Of a stretch of DNA of 57,161 nt, positions 34,379 through 44,161 are shown piece after piece (the first letter of the stretch is position 1; every line of letters begins with the position of its first letter). The stretch is taken from NCBI GenBank assembly GCA_020849795.1, contig JADZFR010000033.1, positions 1-57,161 of the forward strand, written 5' to 3'. The notes under the pieces are model-generated. The model was not told the DNA's origin and did no database searches. It saw only the letters and a list, made by a program, of their open reading frames with translations. Origin of the DNA: Planctomycetota bacterium (lineage in GTDB: Bacteria > Planctomycetota > UBA8742 > UBA2392). Made by a program: the position numbers and the translations under genes.

Positions 34379-35824
34379 GTGCCCGACACCGGCAAACCGA
34401 GCCGCAACCACGACCGCATCTGGGACGTGCTGATTGAGGACGCGCTGAAGGCGCCGGTGGCTCTGCCCGTTGGCCGCAGGGCGACACCGCGCCCGCCCAG
34501 GCGCCGCGTCTGGGCAAGCGTTACCGTCACGGCCCTTTGCGCGTTGCTGATTGCCGGGGCGCTGCTGTTTGCTTTCACGCGTCCCCCCGCTGCCAAGCCG
34601 GACGCGGGCACCGCCGACGTCGCACCAGCCTCAAACCAGCCCGGAGAGCAACCACGCCGCAACCATGAGCAAGAGCCGGCGCCACAAGTGCCAGCCGGCA
34701 ATCAAGCCAAACCTGACCCGACGCCGGCACCGCACGAACCGTTGCCGAAGCCCGAGCCCGAGCCGCCCAAGGACCCGCCCGAAGACCCGCCCAAGGACGC
34801 GCCCGAAGAAGCACCGGAACCCGAGCCTGAGCCCACGCCCGATCGGCCCCGCGACACCGTCGAGAAGCCTGAGCCCGAAAACACCGCTCCCGTACCTGCG
34901 CCAGGTCACGGGCCGCGCATTACGCTGCTGCGGGCCGATCGCAATGCCCGGCTCAAGGTCGCAGCACCCGGCAAGCGCGAGTACCGCGACGCAGGTGACA
35001 CCACCGACTTCGACCACGGCTGCACATTCAGCTGCGACAAGCCCGTAGACCTGCGCGTGGCAGGCGTCTTTCTGCGCCTGCAAGGCGAGCTTGTGATTGA
35101 CGCTTCGGCCGACGCGCTGGCGCTCACACTGCTGACCCACGACGTCTATGTGGACAGCCGCGGCGCCGGCATGCCGGTGAGCGTTAAGATGGATGGCCAC
35201 GGCCTTTACTTCCCGACCGGTGCCGTGCTGTTTGAAGAAGGCGCGGCCTCGGAACATGTGTCTGTGCTCGACGGCGAAGTCACGCTTGGTGCAGAGACCC
35301 TCACGCGACAGCAGCGCGCAACGCTGAAGCGGCGGGGCATCACCGCAATTGCGACGATCACCGACGAGCCCGCACTGCTGCGCGGGTTGGCAGATCGCGT
35401 GCTGTACCGGGAAGACTTCGATGCCGGCGCGCCGACTCGCGGCCGCCTGCTGCGAGGCGAATTGCGCGACGGCCTTCTGGTCGCCGGCGCCCGCGACGGC
35501 CAGTATGGCGCGTTCTGGGGCTACCCCCGCGACCTTGACCACGTGGACGGCGCGGTGCTGCGCCTGCGCCTGCGCATCTCGGGCACCGGCGACTTTGACG
35601 TCACGCAGTTCTGCCCGCAGCGCAACGACAACTTCAGCACGCGCGTCGCCGCGCCCGCCGACGGTTGGCACGTGCTTGAGTTGCGGCTGGCAGACTTTCG
35701 TGAACGCACGGAGCACAAACATGCCCCCGCCACCGGCGAGAGCTTCAAGAACGTGAACATCACCGTGCCCGAGGGCTCCGTGCTCGAAATTGACTGGATC
35801 GAACTGATCGGCCCCGTGAAGTAA
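34379..35824 (+). CDS. FecR-like transmembrane protein with Pro/Glu linker
   Basis: A 481-aa protein starting with GTG behind AAGGA. A short cytoplasmic N-terminus (DRIWDVLIEDALKA) precedes a membrane helix at about 47-66 (VTVTALCALLIAGALLFAF). A Pro/Glu linker (PEPEPEPPKDPPEDPP) then leads to a FecR-type domain at about 180-305 (LLRADRNARLKVAAPGKREY, then VFLRLQGELVIDA and VSVLDGEVTLG). The last 180 residues (YREDFDAGAPTRGRLLRGEL and on) look like a carbohydrate-binding jelly-roll. FecR-like proteins control ECF sigma factors, and one is encoded just upstream; this pairing is an inference. It ends 9 bp before the next ATG. Confidence 0.7.
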   Translation: MPDTGKPSRNHDRIWDVLIEDALKAPVALPVGRRATPRPPRRRVWASVTVTALCALLIAGALLFAFTRPPAAKPDAGTADVAPASNQPGEQPRRNHEQEPAPQVPAGNQAKPDPTPAPHEPLPKPEPEPPKDPPEDPPKDAPEEAPEPEPEPTPDRPRDTVEKPEPENTAPVPAPGHGPRITLLRADRNARLKVAAPGKREYRDAGDTTDFDHGCTFSCDKPVDLRVAGVFLRLQGELVIDASADALALTLLTHDVYVDSRGAGMPVSVKMDGHGLYFPTGAVLFEEGAASEHVSVLDGEVTLGAETLTRQQRATLKRRGITAIATITDEPALLRGLADRVLYREDFDAGAPTRGRLLRGELRDGLLVAGARDGQYGAFWGYPRDLDHVDGAVLRLRLRISGTGDFDVTQFCPQRNDNFSTRVAAPADGWHVLELRLADFRERTEHKHAPATGESFKNVNITVPEGSVLEIDWIELIGPVK

Positions 35825-35833
35825 GGAGAAGCC

Positions 35834-37573
35834 ATGCGCATGCTGCTGCTACTGGCCCTGCTGTCGCCCGCGCTGTGCGCGGCCACGCTGGCGGGCACGC
35901 CGGCCAACTACCAGACACAGCTCGCCGCTTTGCAACCGGGCGACACGCTGCAACTTGCCGCCGGCACGTACACAAACCGCCTGGTCTTGAACGGCAAGCA
36001 CGGCAACGCCGGCGCGTGGATCACGATTGAGGGACCGGCCACAGGCACTGCCACGTTCAACGGTGTCAGCGGCAACAACACGGTCAGCCTGCGTGATTGC
36101 AGCTACATCGCGATCAAGAACATCACCGTCGACTGCCTTGGGTTGGCGGTGGATGGCATCAAAGCCGAGGGCTACACCACCACGCCGCATACTGTGCACA
36201 ATATGCTGATTGAGGGTGTGCGGATTCTGAACGCCGGCAACAACCAGCAGATTGTCGGCATCAACACCAAGTGCCCATGCTGGAACTGGACGATCCGCGC
36301 CTGCGAGATCATCGGCGCGGGCACAGGCATGTACCTGGGCAACAGCAACGGCGACGAGCCGTTCGTGCGCGGCGTGATCGAGGGCAACCGCATCTATGAC
36401 CCCGAAGGCTACTGCATCGAGATCAAGCACCAGAACAACTGGCCCGCCGTCAGCGGCATGCCCGCCGGCAACGGCAGCACCATCATCCGCAACAACGTGT
36501 TCATCAAGACAAGCCGCGCCAGCGGCTCGGGCGACCGGCCGAACCTGCTGGTCAGCGGCTTTCCTGACAGCGGCGCGGGCAGCGATGACCTGTACGAGAT
36601 TTACGGCAACCTGCTGGCGAACAATCCGCGCGAGAGCCTGATCCAGGCCTGCGGGCGCTTGAGCATTCACGACAACATCCTGGCCGACGCGCCGGACGCG
36701 AACTTCGCGGGCATCTACATCAAGAACCACGCGGCCAAGACCCTGAAGCTCGTGCACATCTACAACAACACCGTGTACGCAGCCGCACGCGGCATTCGTA
36801 TCGTCGAGCAACCCAGCGTTGAGCACTCGGTGCAGGGTAACCTGGTGTTTTCGGCCAATGCGATCAGCGCGGGCTTTGGCGGCTTGAACCAGACGAACAA
36901 CCTGACCGATAGCGTCGCCAACGCGATCAACTATGTGGACAACCCCACGACCGTCGTCGCCTCGATGAACTTTTATCCGCTGGCGGGCCAGTGCACCGGC
37001 GCCGCACTTTCCATGACCGCGTACTCCAGCCACGCGCACTACGACCTGGACTTCAACGGCACCAGCAAGGGCACGTTCACCTACCGCGGCGCATACGCCG
37101 GCAGCGGCACCAATCCCGGCTGGACGCTGGGCAACACACTCAAGACCGGGGGGCCGGGCGCGGGCCCTACGCCGCCCGCGGCGCTGGCGATCGCAAGCCC
37201 AGCCGCGGGAGCCCTGCCAAACGCAAATCTGGATGAACCCTACAGCCGCACGTTCACGGCCACCGGCGGAGCGGCGCCATACACCTGGAGCATCACCGGC
37301 GGCGGTGTACCACCGGGCCTGACTTTGGACGCCAATGGCGTGCTCAGCGGAGCACCCACAGTCGCGGGCAACGCGGGTTTTACGGTTACCGTGACCGACA
37401 GCCTCAGCGCCACCGACCAGCGCACTTACACGCTGCAAGTCGTTATCCCCGGGCGCGGTGGGCCGGTGGGGAAGGACTCCGGCTGCGCAGCCGTCGGGGG
37501 CTTGTCGTGGTGGACGTTGTGCGGGCTGGGTGTGCTTGCGATCTTGGGCAGTCGCCGCCGGGTCAGAGACTGA
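35834..37573 (+). CDS. Secreted parallel beta-helix protein with putative Ig-like domain and sorting tail
   Basis: A 579-aa exported protein. The signal is MRMLLLLALLSPALCAATLA. Residues about 20-430 have the Asn/Gly-rich repeats of right-handed beta-helices (GTYTNRLVLNGKHGNAGAW, IIRNNVFIKTSRASG, VHIYNNTVYAAARGIRIV), as in pectate-lyase or alginate-lyase-like folds. A Gly/Pro linker and a putative Ig domain of the He_PIG type follow (ASPAAGALPNANLDEPYSR, PPGLTLDANGVLSGAPT). The tail is GKDSGCAAVGGLSWWTLCG, hydrophobic residues and RRRVRD, like the tail of the protein at 33223. It may act on or bind polysaccharide, but no catalytic site was found. Its last 11 bp overlap the convergent next gene. 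Confidence 0.78.
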   Translation: MRMLLLLALLSPALCAATLAGTPANYQTQLAALQPGDTLQLAAGTYTNRLVLNGKHGNAGAWITIEGPATGTATFNGVSGNNTVSLRDCSYIAIKNITVDCLGLAVDGIKAEGYTTTPHTVHNMLIEGVRILNAGNNQQIVGINTKCPCWNWTIRACEIIGAGTGMYLGNSNGDEPFVRGVIEGNRIYDPEGYCIEIKHQNNWPAVSGMPAGNGSTIIRNNVFIKTSRASGSGDRPNLLVSGFPDSGAGSDDLYEIYGNLLANNPRESLIQACGRLSIHDNILADAPDANFAGIYIKNHAAKTLKLVHIYNNTVYAAARGIRIVEQPSVEHSVQGNLVFSANAISAGFGGLNQTNNLTDSVANAINYVDNPTTVVASMNFYPLAGQCTGAALSMTAYSSHAHYDLDFNGTSKGTFTYRGAYAGSGTNPGWTLGNTLKTGGPGAGPTPPAALAIASPAAGALPNANLDEPYSRTFTATGGAAPYTWSITGGGVPPGLTLDANGVLSGAPTVAGNAGFTVTVTDSLSATDQRTYTLQVVIPGRGGPVGKDSGCAAVGGLSWWTLCGLGVLAILGSRRRVRD

Positions 37574-38417
37574 CCGCCGTCATTTCCTGCGCGAGTTCAA
37601 ACCCTGCGTCGATCACACGGCGTGCCTGCGGGCTGGCGGGGTCGCACACCGGGTTCGAATGGTTGAAGTGGGTCAGTATGATGCGGCGCGACTTCACTTC
37701 TTTGGCGAAGAACTCGATCGTGTCTTCGATAAAGGGGTGCGAAATCTCTTTCAGGTCGCGGCCTGGCAGTTCGTCGCGCGAGAAGAACGTGCCGTCGAGT
37801 ATGCAGACGCTGTGCCTGCCGATTTCCTCGCGCGCCGCCGGCCATTTGCGCCAGTCGTCGATGTCGGGCACATAAAGCACGTCTTCGTTGAGGCTCACGC
37901 CGACCGTGTCGGTGTACTCGCCCCGGTGCGGCACGGGCATGGTGCGAACATTCAACCCGGGCCACGGTGAGATCGGCTGTGCCGGGCCCGCGGGGCGCAG
38001 TTCAATGTTGCCCAGTGACACCAACTGATCCCAGGGCGCGTTGCCGCTCAGAAATGCCGCCATGTTGTCGGTGCAAAACACCGGCAACCCGCGGGTGTTG
38101 GCGGCTTCGCGGCCGAAGTGCGCCAGGCCGACATAGTGACCCATGTGCGCATGGGTCAGCAGCGCAGCATCAAACGGGTTGCCCGGCTTGCGCGCGGCAT
38201 AAGCCGGCAGCGTAAGCAGCCGCGACTCCTGTTCCTTGATGTCGGGGCTCACGTCAATCAAGAAGCAGCGCCCGTCGCCCTCCAGCACGCAGATGCTGGG
38301 CCCCAGGCGCACAGCCAACGGGTCAACACGCGCGGCCATATCCGGCGCCATGCGCGAGCCGAACTGCGGCAACCCGCCGTCCTGACCGCTGCCCAGGATG
38401 TAAAGCGTGCATGCCAT
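37563..38417 (-). CDS. PqqB-like metallo-beta-lactamase-fold hydrolase
   Basis: A 284-aa protein. MACTLYILGSGQDGGLPQFG is the PqqB-type N-terminus (usually VLGSAAGGGFPQ), and LLTHAHMGHYVGL is the metal site (THxHxGH). Later metal ligands are probably in PDIDDW, LDGTFFS and ILTHFNHSNP. PqqB takes part in PQQ biosynthesis, but no other pqq gene is nearby and the GQDGG start belongs to a divergent branch, so the physiological reaction is unknown. It is cytoplasmic, and its tail overlaps the stop of the rightward beta-helix gene by 11 bp. Confidence 0.8.
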   Translation of the reverse strand: MACTLYILGSGQDGGLPQFGSRMAPDMAARVDPLAVRLGPSICVLEGDGRCFLIDVSPDIKEQESRLLTLPAYAARKPGNPFDAALLTHAHMGHYVGLAHFGREAANTRGLPVFCTDNMAAFLSGNAPWDQLVSLGNIELRPAGPAQPISPWPGLNVRTMPVPHRGEYTDTVGVSLNEDVLYVPDIDDWRKWPAAREEIGRHSVCILDGTFFSRDELPGRDLKEISHPFIEDTIEFFAKEVKSRRIILTHFNHSNPVCDPASPQARRVIDAGFELAQEMTAVSL

Positions 38418-38444
38418 TGGGAACTCTACTTTGGCGGGGTCGTG

Positions 38445-41357
38445 CTACTTGCTGACCGACGCGTTGGCCTGCCTTGCCGGTTTGCTCGTGCCTTGTGCTC
38501 CGGCCCGTCGCTTGCGCTCGGGGCTCTTGTTTTCCTGTTTCGGTGTCTTGAAGTATCTCTTGAGGAACTTGCCGGTATAGCTGCCTTTGACTTCGGCTAC
38601 TTCGGCTGGCGTTCCTTCGGCCAGCAACTGCCCGCCCTCTTCGCCGCCTTCGGGGCCTAAATCGATCAGCCAGTCGGCGCACTTGATCACGTCGAGGTTG
38701 TGCTCGATCACGATGGCTGTGTTGCCCTTGTCCACCAGCCGTTGCAGCACCTCAATCAGCCGCGCCACATCGTGGAAGTGCAGGCCCGTGGTCGGCTCGT
38801 CCAGAATGTACAGCGTGTGGCCGGTGTCGGGCCTTGCCAGCTCGGTGGCCAGCTTCACGCGCTGGGCCTCGCCCCCGGAAAGCTGCGTGCTGGGCTGGCC
38901 GAGCTTGACGTAGCCCAGGCCCACGTCGTGCAGCGTCTGCACGATCTTGTGGATCTTCGGGTGATTCTCGAAGAAGCCGTTGGCCTCTTCAATCGTCATG
39001 TCCAGCACGTCGGCGATACTCTTGCCGCGATATTTCACGTCCAGGGTTTCGCGGTTGTAGCGTCGGCCGTCGCAGACTTCGCAGGTCACGTACACGTCCG
39101 GCAGAAAGTGCATCTCGATCAGTTTGACGCCCTGACCTTCGCACACTTCACATCGGCCGCCGGGCACGTTGAACGAAAAGCGACCCGGCTTGTACCCGCG
39201 CGAACGCGCATCGGTTGTCTTGCAGAACAGGTCGCGGATTGGCCCGAACAGGTCGGTGTACGTTGCCGGGTTGCTGCGGGGCGTACGGCCGATCGGCGAC
39301 TGGTCAATCTCGATGACCTTGTCGATCTGCGACAGACCATCCATGCGCGCGTGCTTGCCCGGCTCGGTCGCGGCGTTGTGCAGTTCTTTGGCAAGTGCGC
39401 GCGCAAGAATGTCCGTCACCAGCGTGCTCTTGCCGCTGCCGCTTACGCCGGTCACGCATACCAGGCCGCCGAGCGGAAATGCCACGTCAATCTTCTTCAG
39501 ATTGTTCTCGGTTGCGCCGCGCACCGTGATGGCTTTGCTTTTGCTCAGCGCGCGAGTCTTGTGAGGCACGGGCACGGCTTTGCGGCCGGCAAGGTAGTCG
39601 GCGGTCAGCGTGTTCGCCTTCTCGATGCCCCTGGCGTCGCCGGCGTAGATGATGCGCCCGCCGTGTTCCCCGGCACCCGGGCCAAGGTCAACCAGATAGT
39701 CGGCGCTGCGAATCGTGTCTTCGTCGTGCTCGACGACGATCACGGTGTTGCCGATGTCGCGCAGGTTGCGCAGCGTGCCAAGCAGCAGGTCGTTGTCGCG
39801 CTGGTGCAAGCCGATGCTGGGCTCGTCCAGCACATAGCACACGCCGACCAGCCCGCTGCCGACCTGCGTGGCCAGCCGAATGCGCTGGGCCTCACCGCCG
39901 CTCAGCGTGCCGGACTTCCGGTCGAGCGTCAGGTAGCCGATGCCCACGTCGACCATGAAGCCAAGCCGCGCGCTGATCTCGCGCACGACTTCGTGCGCGA
40001 TGTGCGCCTTCTCTTTGCTGAGCTTGACGTTGCTGATCCAGTGCCGGGCGTCGCGCACGTTCATGCACGCGATTTCGTGAATGTTCTTGCCGCCCACGCT
40101 GACCGCGCTGGCAAACGGGTTCAGGCGGCTGCCGTGGCACGCGGGACACTCGCGTTCGGCCATGAAGCGCATCACCCACTGCTTCACGCTGTCGCTGTCG
40201 CTCTTGTTGAAGCGATGCAGCAGGTCCGGGATCACGCCCGGGAAGCCGCGCTTGCCGCGCCAGCCCCAGCGGCCGTCGGTGCCGGGCTCGCCGTGAAGCA
40301 ACGTCTGCTGCTGCTCAGGCTTAAGCTTGCGCCAGGGTGTGTTGATGTTGATGCCAAGCCGCGGGCAATGCTTGCGCAGCGCGCGCTTGTACCAGAAGGC
40401 CTCGTGCGGCTTGTTCCAGCCGGCCAGCGCGCCGTCGGCCACGGTTTTGTCGGGGTCGGGCACGACCAGCGCGGGGTCAAGCTCGGTGTGGATGCCCAGG
40501 CCGTGGCATTGCGGGCACGCGCCCTGCGGCGCGTTGAAGCTGAACAGCCGCGGCTCGAGTTCGCCCATCTGCGCGTCGGGGTGGTCGGGGCAGAACATCT
40601 TGGCGTTGAACGCTGTGTCCGCCCATTTGCCGCCCTCTTCGCGCGCCACGATCACCAGCCCGTCGGCCAGCTGCAACGCGACTTCGACGGCTTCGTTCAG
40701 GCGCGAGCGCGCTTCGTCGTCGAGCGCGATGCGGTCGATCACGACATCAATGTCGTGCTTCTTGTTCTTGTCGGGGGTTTGCGTTTTGGGGCCGACTTCA
40801 AGGACTTCGCCATTCAGGCGCGCGCGCACAAACCCGTCGCGCATGACTTTCTGGAACACGTCGCGGTGTTCACCCTTGCGGCCGCGCACCACGGGGGCCA
40901 GCACCATCAGCTTGCTGCCGGCGGGCCATTGCATGACGGTGTCGACCATCTGCTCGGCACTTTGGCGGGTGACTTCGCGCTGGCAGACGGGACAGTGGGG
41001 AGTGCCGATGCGCGCGTACAGCAGGCGCAGGTAGTCGTAGATCTCGGTGGTCGTGGCCACGGTGCTGCGCGGCGAACTGCCGGCTTGCCGCTGCTCAATG
41101 GCGATGGTGGGCGGCAGGCCCTCGATGCTCTCGACGGCGGGCTTCTGCATGCGGCCAAGGAACTGGCGGGCGTACGCGCTGAGCGACTCGACGTAGCGGC
41201 GCTGGCCTTCGGCGTAGATGGTGTCAAATGCCAGTGACGACTTGCCGCTGCCGGAAAGGCCGGTGATGACAATCAACTGGTCGCGCGGAAGGGCAACGTT
41301 CACGTGCTTGAGGTTGTGCTCGTGCGCGCCGCGCACCGTGATATGGGTGAGTGCCAT
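38445..41357 (-). CDS. uvrA: Excinuclease ABC subunit A (UvrA)
   Basis: A 970-aa nucleotide-excision repair protein that finds DNA damage with UvrB. Both ABC ATPase domains are complete: Walker [20 protein letters not shown] and, for the second, [18 protein letters not shown], with signatures [11 protein letters not shown] and [11 protein letters not shown] and Walker [16 protein letters not shown] and [15 protein letters not shown]. Zinc-binding cysteines are in [24 protein letters not shown] and CEVCEGQG. A short basic tail ([19 protein letters not shown]) goes beyond the usual end at about 940. Leftward, it follows the six-gene TPR array with a 48-bp gap, but there is no evidence that they are functionally linked. 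Confidence 0.98.
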   Translation of the reverse strand: MALTHITVRGAHEHNLKHVNVALPRDQLIVITGLSGSGKSSLAFDTIYAEGQRRYVESLSAYARQFLGRMQKPAVESIEGLPPTIAIEQRQAGSSPRSTVATTTEIYDYLRLLYARIGTPHCPVCQREVTRQSAEQMVDTVMQWPAGSKLMVLAPVVRGRKGEHRDVFQKVMRDGFVRARLNGEVLEVGPKTQTPDKNKKHDIDVVIDRIALDDEARSRLNEAVEVALQLADGLVIVAREEGGKWADTAFNAKMFCPDHPDAQMGELEPRLFSFNAPQGACPQCHGLGIHTELDPALVVPDPDKTVADGALAGWNKPHEAFWYKRALRKHCPRLGININTPWRKLKPEQQQTLLHGEPGTDGRWGWRGKRGFPGVIPDLLHRFNKSDSDSVKQWVMRFMAERECPACHGSRLNPFASAVSVGGKNIHEIACMNVRDARHWISNVKLSKEKAHIAHEVVREISARLGFMVDVGIGYLTLDRKSGTLSGGEAQRIRLATQVGSGLVGVCYVLDEPSIGLHQRDNDLLLGTLRNLRDIGNTVIVVEHDEDTIRSADYLVDLGPGAGEHGGRIIYAGDARGIEKANTLTADYLAGRKAVPVPHKTRALSKSKAITVRGATENNLKKIDVAFPLGGLVCVTGVSGSGKSTLVTDILARALAKELHNAATEPGKHARMDGLSQIDKVIEIDQSPIGRTPRSNPATYTDLFGPIRDLFCKTTDARSRGYKPGRFSFNVPGGRCEVCEGQGVKLIEMHFLPDVYVTCEVCDGRRYNRETLDVKYRGKSIADVLDMTIEEANGFFENHPKIHKIVQTLHDVGLGYVKLGQPSTQLSGGEAQRVKLATELARPDTGHTLYILDEPTTGLHFHDVARLIEVLQRLVDKGNTAIVIEHNLDVIKCADWLIDLGPEGGEEGGQLLAEGTPAEVAEVKGSYTGKFLKRYFKTPKQENKSPERKRRAGAQGTSKPARQANASVSK

Positions 41358-41405
41358 GCCCCGCTTTTATCAGACAACGCGACAAGGAACGAAGGGGGGC
41401 GCGGG

Positions 41406-43013
41406 CTACTCGCCTAACGTCGCGACGCCCTGACACCGACACAGGTCGATCATGTCGGCGTGGGCCTTGGCCGCGTGTTCGTCCTCGCGCCATGCGGGCC
41501 AGACAGCCTCGGCTTCGCGCCACGCGTCGCGGGCCTCATGCATACGGCCCAGCTTGACCAGCATCAGGGCCAGGTCGCGACGGTGCAGGGCCTCGCTGCG
41601 CACGTTGCGCACGTCGCGGTGCAGGGCCAGGGCGCGCGTAAACAGGGCCTCGGCGTCTGTCGTTCTGCCGCCACGCGCAAGGAATCGCGCCATGTTGCCG
41701 GTGGCGATTGCCTCCTGCCGCCGGTTGCCGGCGGCCTGGCAAGCCTCGATCGCCTGCCGAAACAGTTGTTCCGCCTGGGCGAAATCGCCCTGGGCCGCCA
41801 CCAGCTCTGCCAGGTTGTCCAGCGCGTTTCCCTTTGGCGCCCACGCCCGTGCTTCGTGCGCGATGCGAATGGCCTCTCGAAAGTGCTGTGCGGCTTCCGC
41901 GTTTTCGCCGCGCGCGCGATGCGCGCTGCCCAGTGAATTCACCATCTGGGCCAGAATCGCCTTGTAGCCTGCCTCGCGGGCCGCCTCCATGCCGCGCAGC
42001 AAGTACCGCTGGGCCTCATCCAGACGATTGCGCGAGCGCAACCACAGCGAGTAGTTGAAACCCAGGCTCGCCTGCAGCAACCGATCACCGCATGCAGCCG
42101 CCTCGCGCATCGCCCGATCGTGCAGCGACCCGGCCTCGTCGGACCGCCCCGCGCCTTCAACCAACGCCGCCAGGTTGCCCAGTGCCAGCGCTAGATGATT
42201 GCGCTTGCCGTTCTGGAATGCGGCCTCCATTGCCTGCCGCAGCCATTGCTCTGCTTCCTGTGTGCGGCTCGTGTCTTTACACAGGGCCCCCAGGTTGTTC
42301 AGCAGCGCGCTTTCCATGTCGCGCCGGCCGCTGCTCCTTGCGGCTTCCAATGCCGCCAGCAGAATGGACTCGGCCTCGTCAAACCGCGCCCACTTCATGA
42401 GGCTGGATGCGTAGTTGCTGCGAGCCATGACCTCCAGCTCGGGATCGGCCTGCCTCTGCACCAGCTCCCACGCCCGGACGTGCAGCTGCTCTGCTTCGTC
42501 GCGCCGACCCTGCTCGGCGTACAAGAAGGCGAGTTGATCCAACCCGATGGCGGCGGTGCGCTGATCGGCGGCTGCCAGCACTCCGTCAATTCCCTTGCGC
42601 AGATACGCTTCCACCTCGGCGTTGCGGCCAAGCCGCTTCAGCGCTGTCGCCGCGCTGACCATCGCGCGGGAACGCTCCGGCTCGGCCGCGACCTCGACCG
42701 CGCGAAGCCACCAGTGCGCTGCTTCCTGGGGGCGATAGCGTTTCTGCGCATCTTCTGCCGCCATGCGGGCATATCGCGCCTCTCGCGCGCGCTGGGGCGC
42801 ATCGGTGTCGTCGCTGCGGGCGCGGCCCAGATGCTCGGCGATTTCCGAGGCCACGGATGCCAGTTCTTCCTCGTCGCCGGCCGCCGCATACAGACCCTCG
42901 ATCAGGTCCGCCGCAAACCGGTGCAACCCGGCGCGATCGCCGGGCAACTGCAGCTCATAGGCCGCGTCGCGCAGCAGCGCGTGGCGAAACAAGTATGCGG
43001 TTTCGGCGTTCAA
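41406..43013 (-). CDS. TPR protein of the AYLFRHALLRDAAY family (array member C)
   Basis: A 535-aa cytoplasmic TPR protein. The TTG at 43013 is preferred because it follows an AAGGA site by 6 nt and places the start two residues before the conserved ETAYLFRHALLRDAAYELQ, as in the other members. An ATG at 43076 also exists and would overlap the previous gene by 10 bp. After LPxxR/LHRFA, the TPR body has many 40-residue units such as GNRRQEAIATGNMARFLAR. No NTPase domain precedes it. It is the last gene of the array and is followed by uvrA. Confidence 0.83.
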   Translation of the reverse strand: MNAETAYLFRHALLRDAAYELQLPGDRAGLHRFAADLIEGLYAAAGDEEELASVASEIAEHLGRARSDDTDAPQRAREARYARMAAEDAQKRYRPQEAAHWWLRAVEVAAEPERSRAMVSAATALKRLGRNAEVEAYLRKGIDGVLAAADQRTAAIGLDQLAFLYAEQGRRDEAEQLHVRAWELVQRQADPELEVMARSNYASSLMKWARFDEAESILLAALEAARSSGRRDMESALLNNLGALCKDTSRTQEAEQWLRQAMEAAFQNGKRNHLALALGNLAALVEGAGRSDEAGSLHDRAMREAAACGDRLLQASLGFNYSLWLRSRNRLDEAQRYLLRGMEAAREAGYKAILAQMVNSLGSAHRARGENAEAAQHFREAIRIAHEARAWAPKGNALDNLAELVAAQGDFAQAEQLFRQAIEACQAAGNRRQEAIATGNMARFLARGGRTTDAEALFTRALALHRDVRNVRSEALHRRDLALMLVKLGRMHEARDAWREAEAVWPAWREDEHAAKAHADMIDLCRCQGVATLGE

Positions 43014-43066
43014 CTCTCGTCCTTGGCTTCGACAGTACGTACTGCGTTGCCTGTGAACGTCCTGAC

Positions 43067-44161
43067 TCAGACCCATGCCTGCGGCGGCAGCAAGTTGAGC
43101 CTTTCGCCAGCGACCCGCAAGTCCCGCCTCGCGACTTCAAGCTCGTGGGCTTCTCCGGCCTCGACGAGCATCGGCACCACTGTGCCCCAGTGTGCAAGGG
43201 CCTGGGCGGGTTCTCGCCGCTCCAGCGCTACCATCGCGCGATGCACGCGAAGCTTCCACAGCTCGTGGCGCAGTTCAATGGTTTCCGCCACCTGATCCGC
43301 TGCGGCCAGCACTTTCTCTGCCTCTTCCAGACGCCCGAGCGCTTCCAGCACCGTGGCCATATGGCCGTACGAAGTCGGCAGATACCGCTTCGCCCCCAGG
43401 CCCTCAAGAATCGCCATCCCCTCCGCAGCCGAACGATAGGCCGCCGCCAGGTCGCCCAGCTGACGCTGCTGCCCCGCCAGCGCGCTGAGAAAAAAGCCCT
43501 CGCCCAAAGGGTTGTTCGCGCGACGGTGCAGCCGGATCGAATACCTGAACAGGCGCTGCGCGCGCCGGTGTTGAAGTTCGCCGGCGTAGCTCGCGCCCAG
43601 GTTGCCGACCGCCAAGGCCGCCGGCAACCACGCCCTCGCTCGCTTTGCCAGCAGAAAGCTGCGCCGCAGCAGGCGCCGGGCCCGCGCCCCGCGTTCCAGG
43701 CCCGCCAGGTAGTTCAAGGCATGCGAGACCGCCTCCAGCTCCCCGTGACGCCTGCCCACTCGCCACAGGTCCAGCGCTTGCTGGCGCGCACCGCGCTTGT
43801 CGTTGAAGTGTGCGCGAAGAATGCCGTACAGGCGCTGGCGCGCTTCGATGACTTCGTTCGGCGTGCCGATCTCGCATTGCCTCTTGTACAGGCGCAGCGC
43901 CACGTCGTGGTTGTAGTTGTCGCGCGCATGCCGGGCACCTCGTACCGTGTACTCGCGCTCGCGCCCGGGTTGGCTGCCGGCAATGCGCAGATGCTCGGCG
44001 ATTTCGGATGCCGCCGAATCTAGTTCGTCGGCATGCACGGCTTCAAGCACTTCCGCTGCCCTGACATGCAGCAACGCGCGCTCGGCCGGCAACTGCAGGT
44101 CATAAGCCGCGTCGCGCAGCAGCGCGTGGCGAAACAGGTAGGCTTGCTCGGCGCTTGTCAC
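43067..44161 (-). CDS. TPR protein of the AYLFRHALLRDAAY family (array member D)
   Basis: A 364-aa protein, the shortest of the array. It begins with GTG (MTSAEQAYLFRH) and the 4-bp overlap GTGA with the stop of member E shows translational coupling. The family segment is EQAYLFRHALLRDAAYDLQ, then LPAERALLHVRA. The TPR-like helices are less regular than in the other members and some units (LDLWRVGRRHGELEA) look degenerate. The stretch SEIAEHLRIAGS resembles the early helix of MalT-type TPR regions. The end is a short basic segment. No other domain is visible. Confidence 0.82.
   Translation of the reverse strand: MTSAEQAYLFRHALLRDAAYDLQLPAERALLHVRAAEVLEAVHADELDSAASEIAEHLRIAGSQPGREREYTVRGARHARDNYNHDVALRLYKRQCEIGTPNEVIEARQRLYGILRAHFNDKRGARQQALDLWRVGRRHGELEAVSHALNYLAGLERGARARRLLRRSFLLAKRARAWLPAALAVGNLGASYAGELQHRRAQRLFRYSIRLHRRANNPLGEGFFLSALAGQQRQLGDLAAAYRSAAEGMAILEGLGAKRYLPTSYGHMATVLEALGRLEEAEKVLAAADQVAETIELRHELWKLRVHRAMVALERREPAQALAHWGTVVPMLVEAGEAHELEVARRDLRVAGERLNLLPPQAWV

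Noticed and set aside
35849..37438. Long open frame of 529 codons opposite the beta-helix gene
   Set aside because: The sense strand encodes a signal peptide, beta-helix repeats and a putative Ig-like domain. The antisense product is repetitive and low in complexity.
38700..41237. Very long open frame of 845 codons on the + strand opposite uvrA
   Set aside because: It is antisense to a complete, motif-rich uvrA. GC-rich third positions in uvrA suppress stop codons on the other strand. No domain is recognisable in its product.
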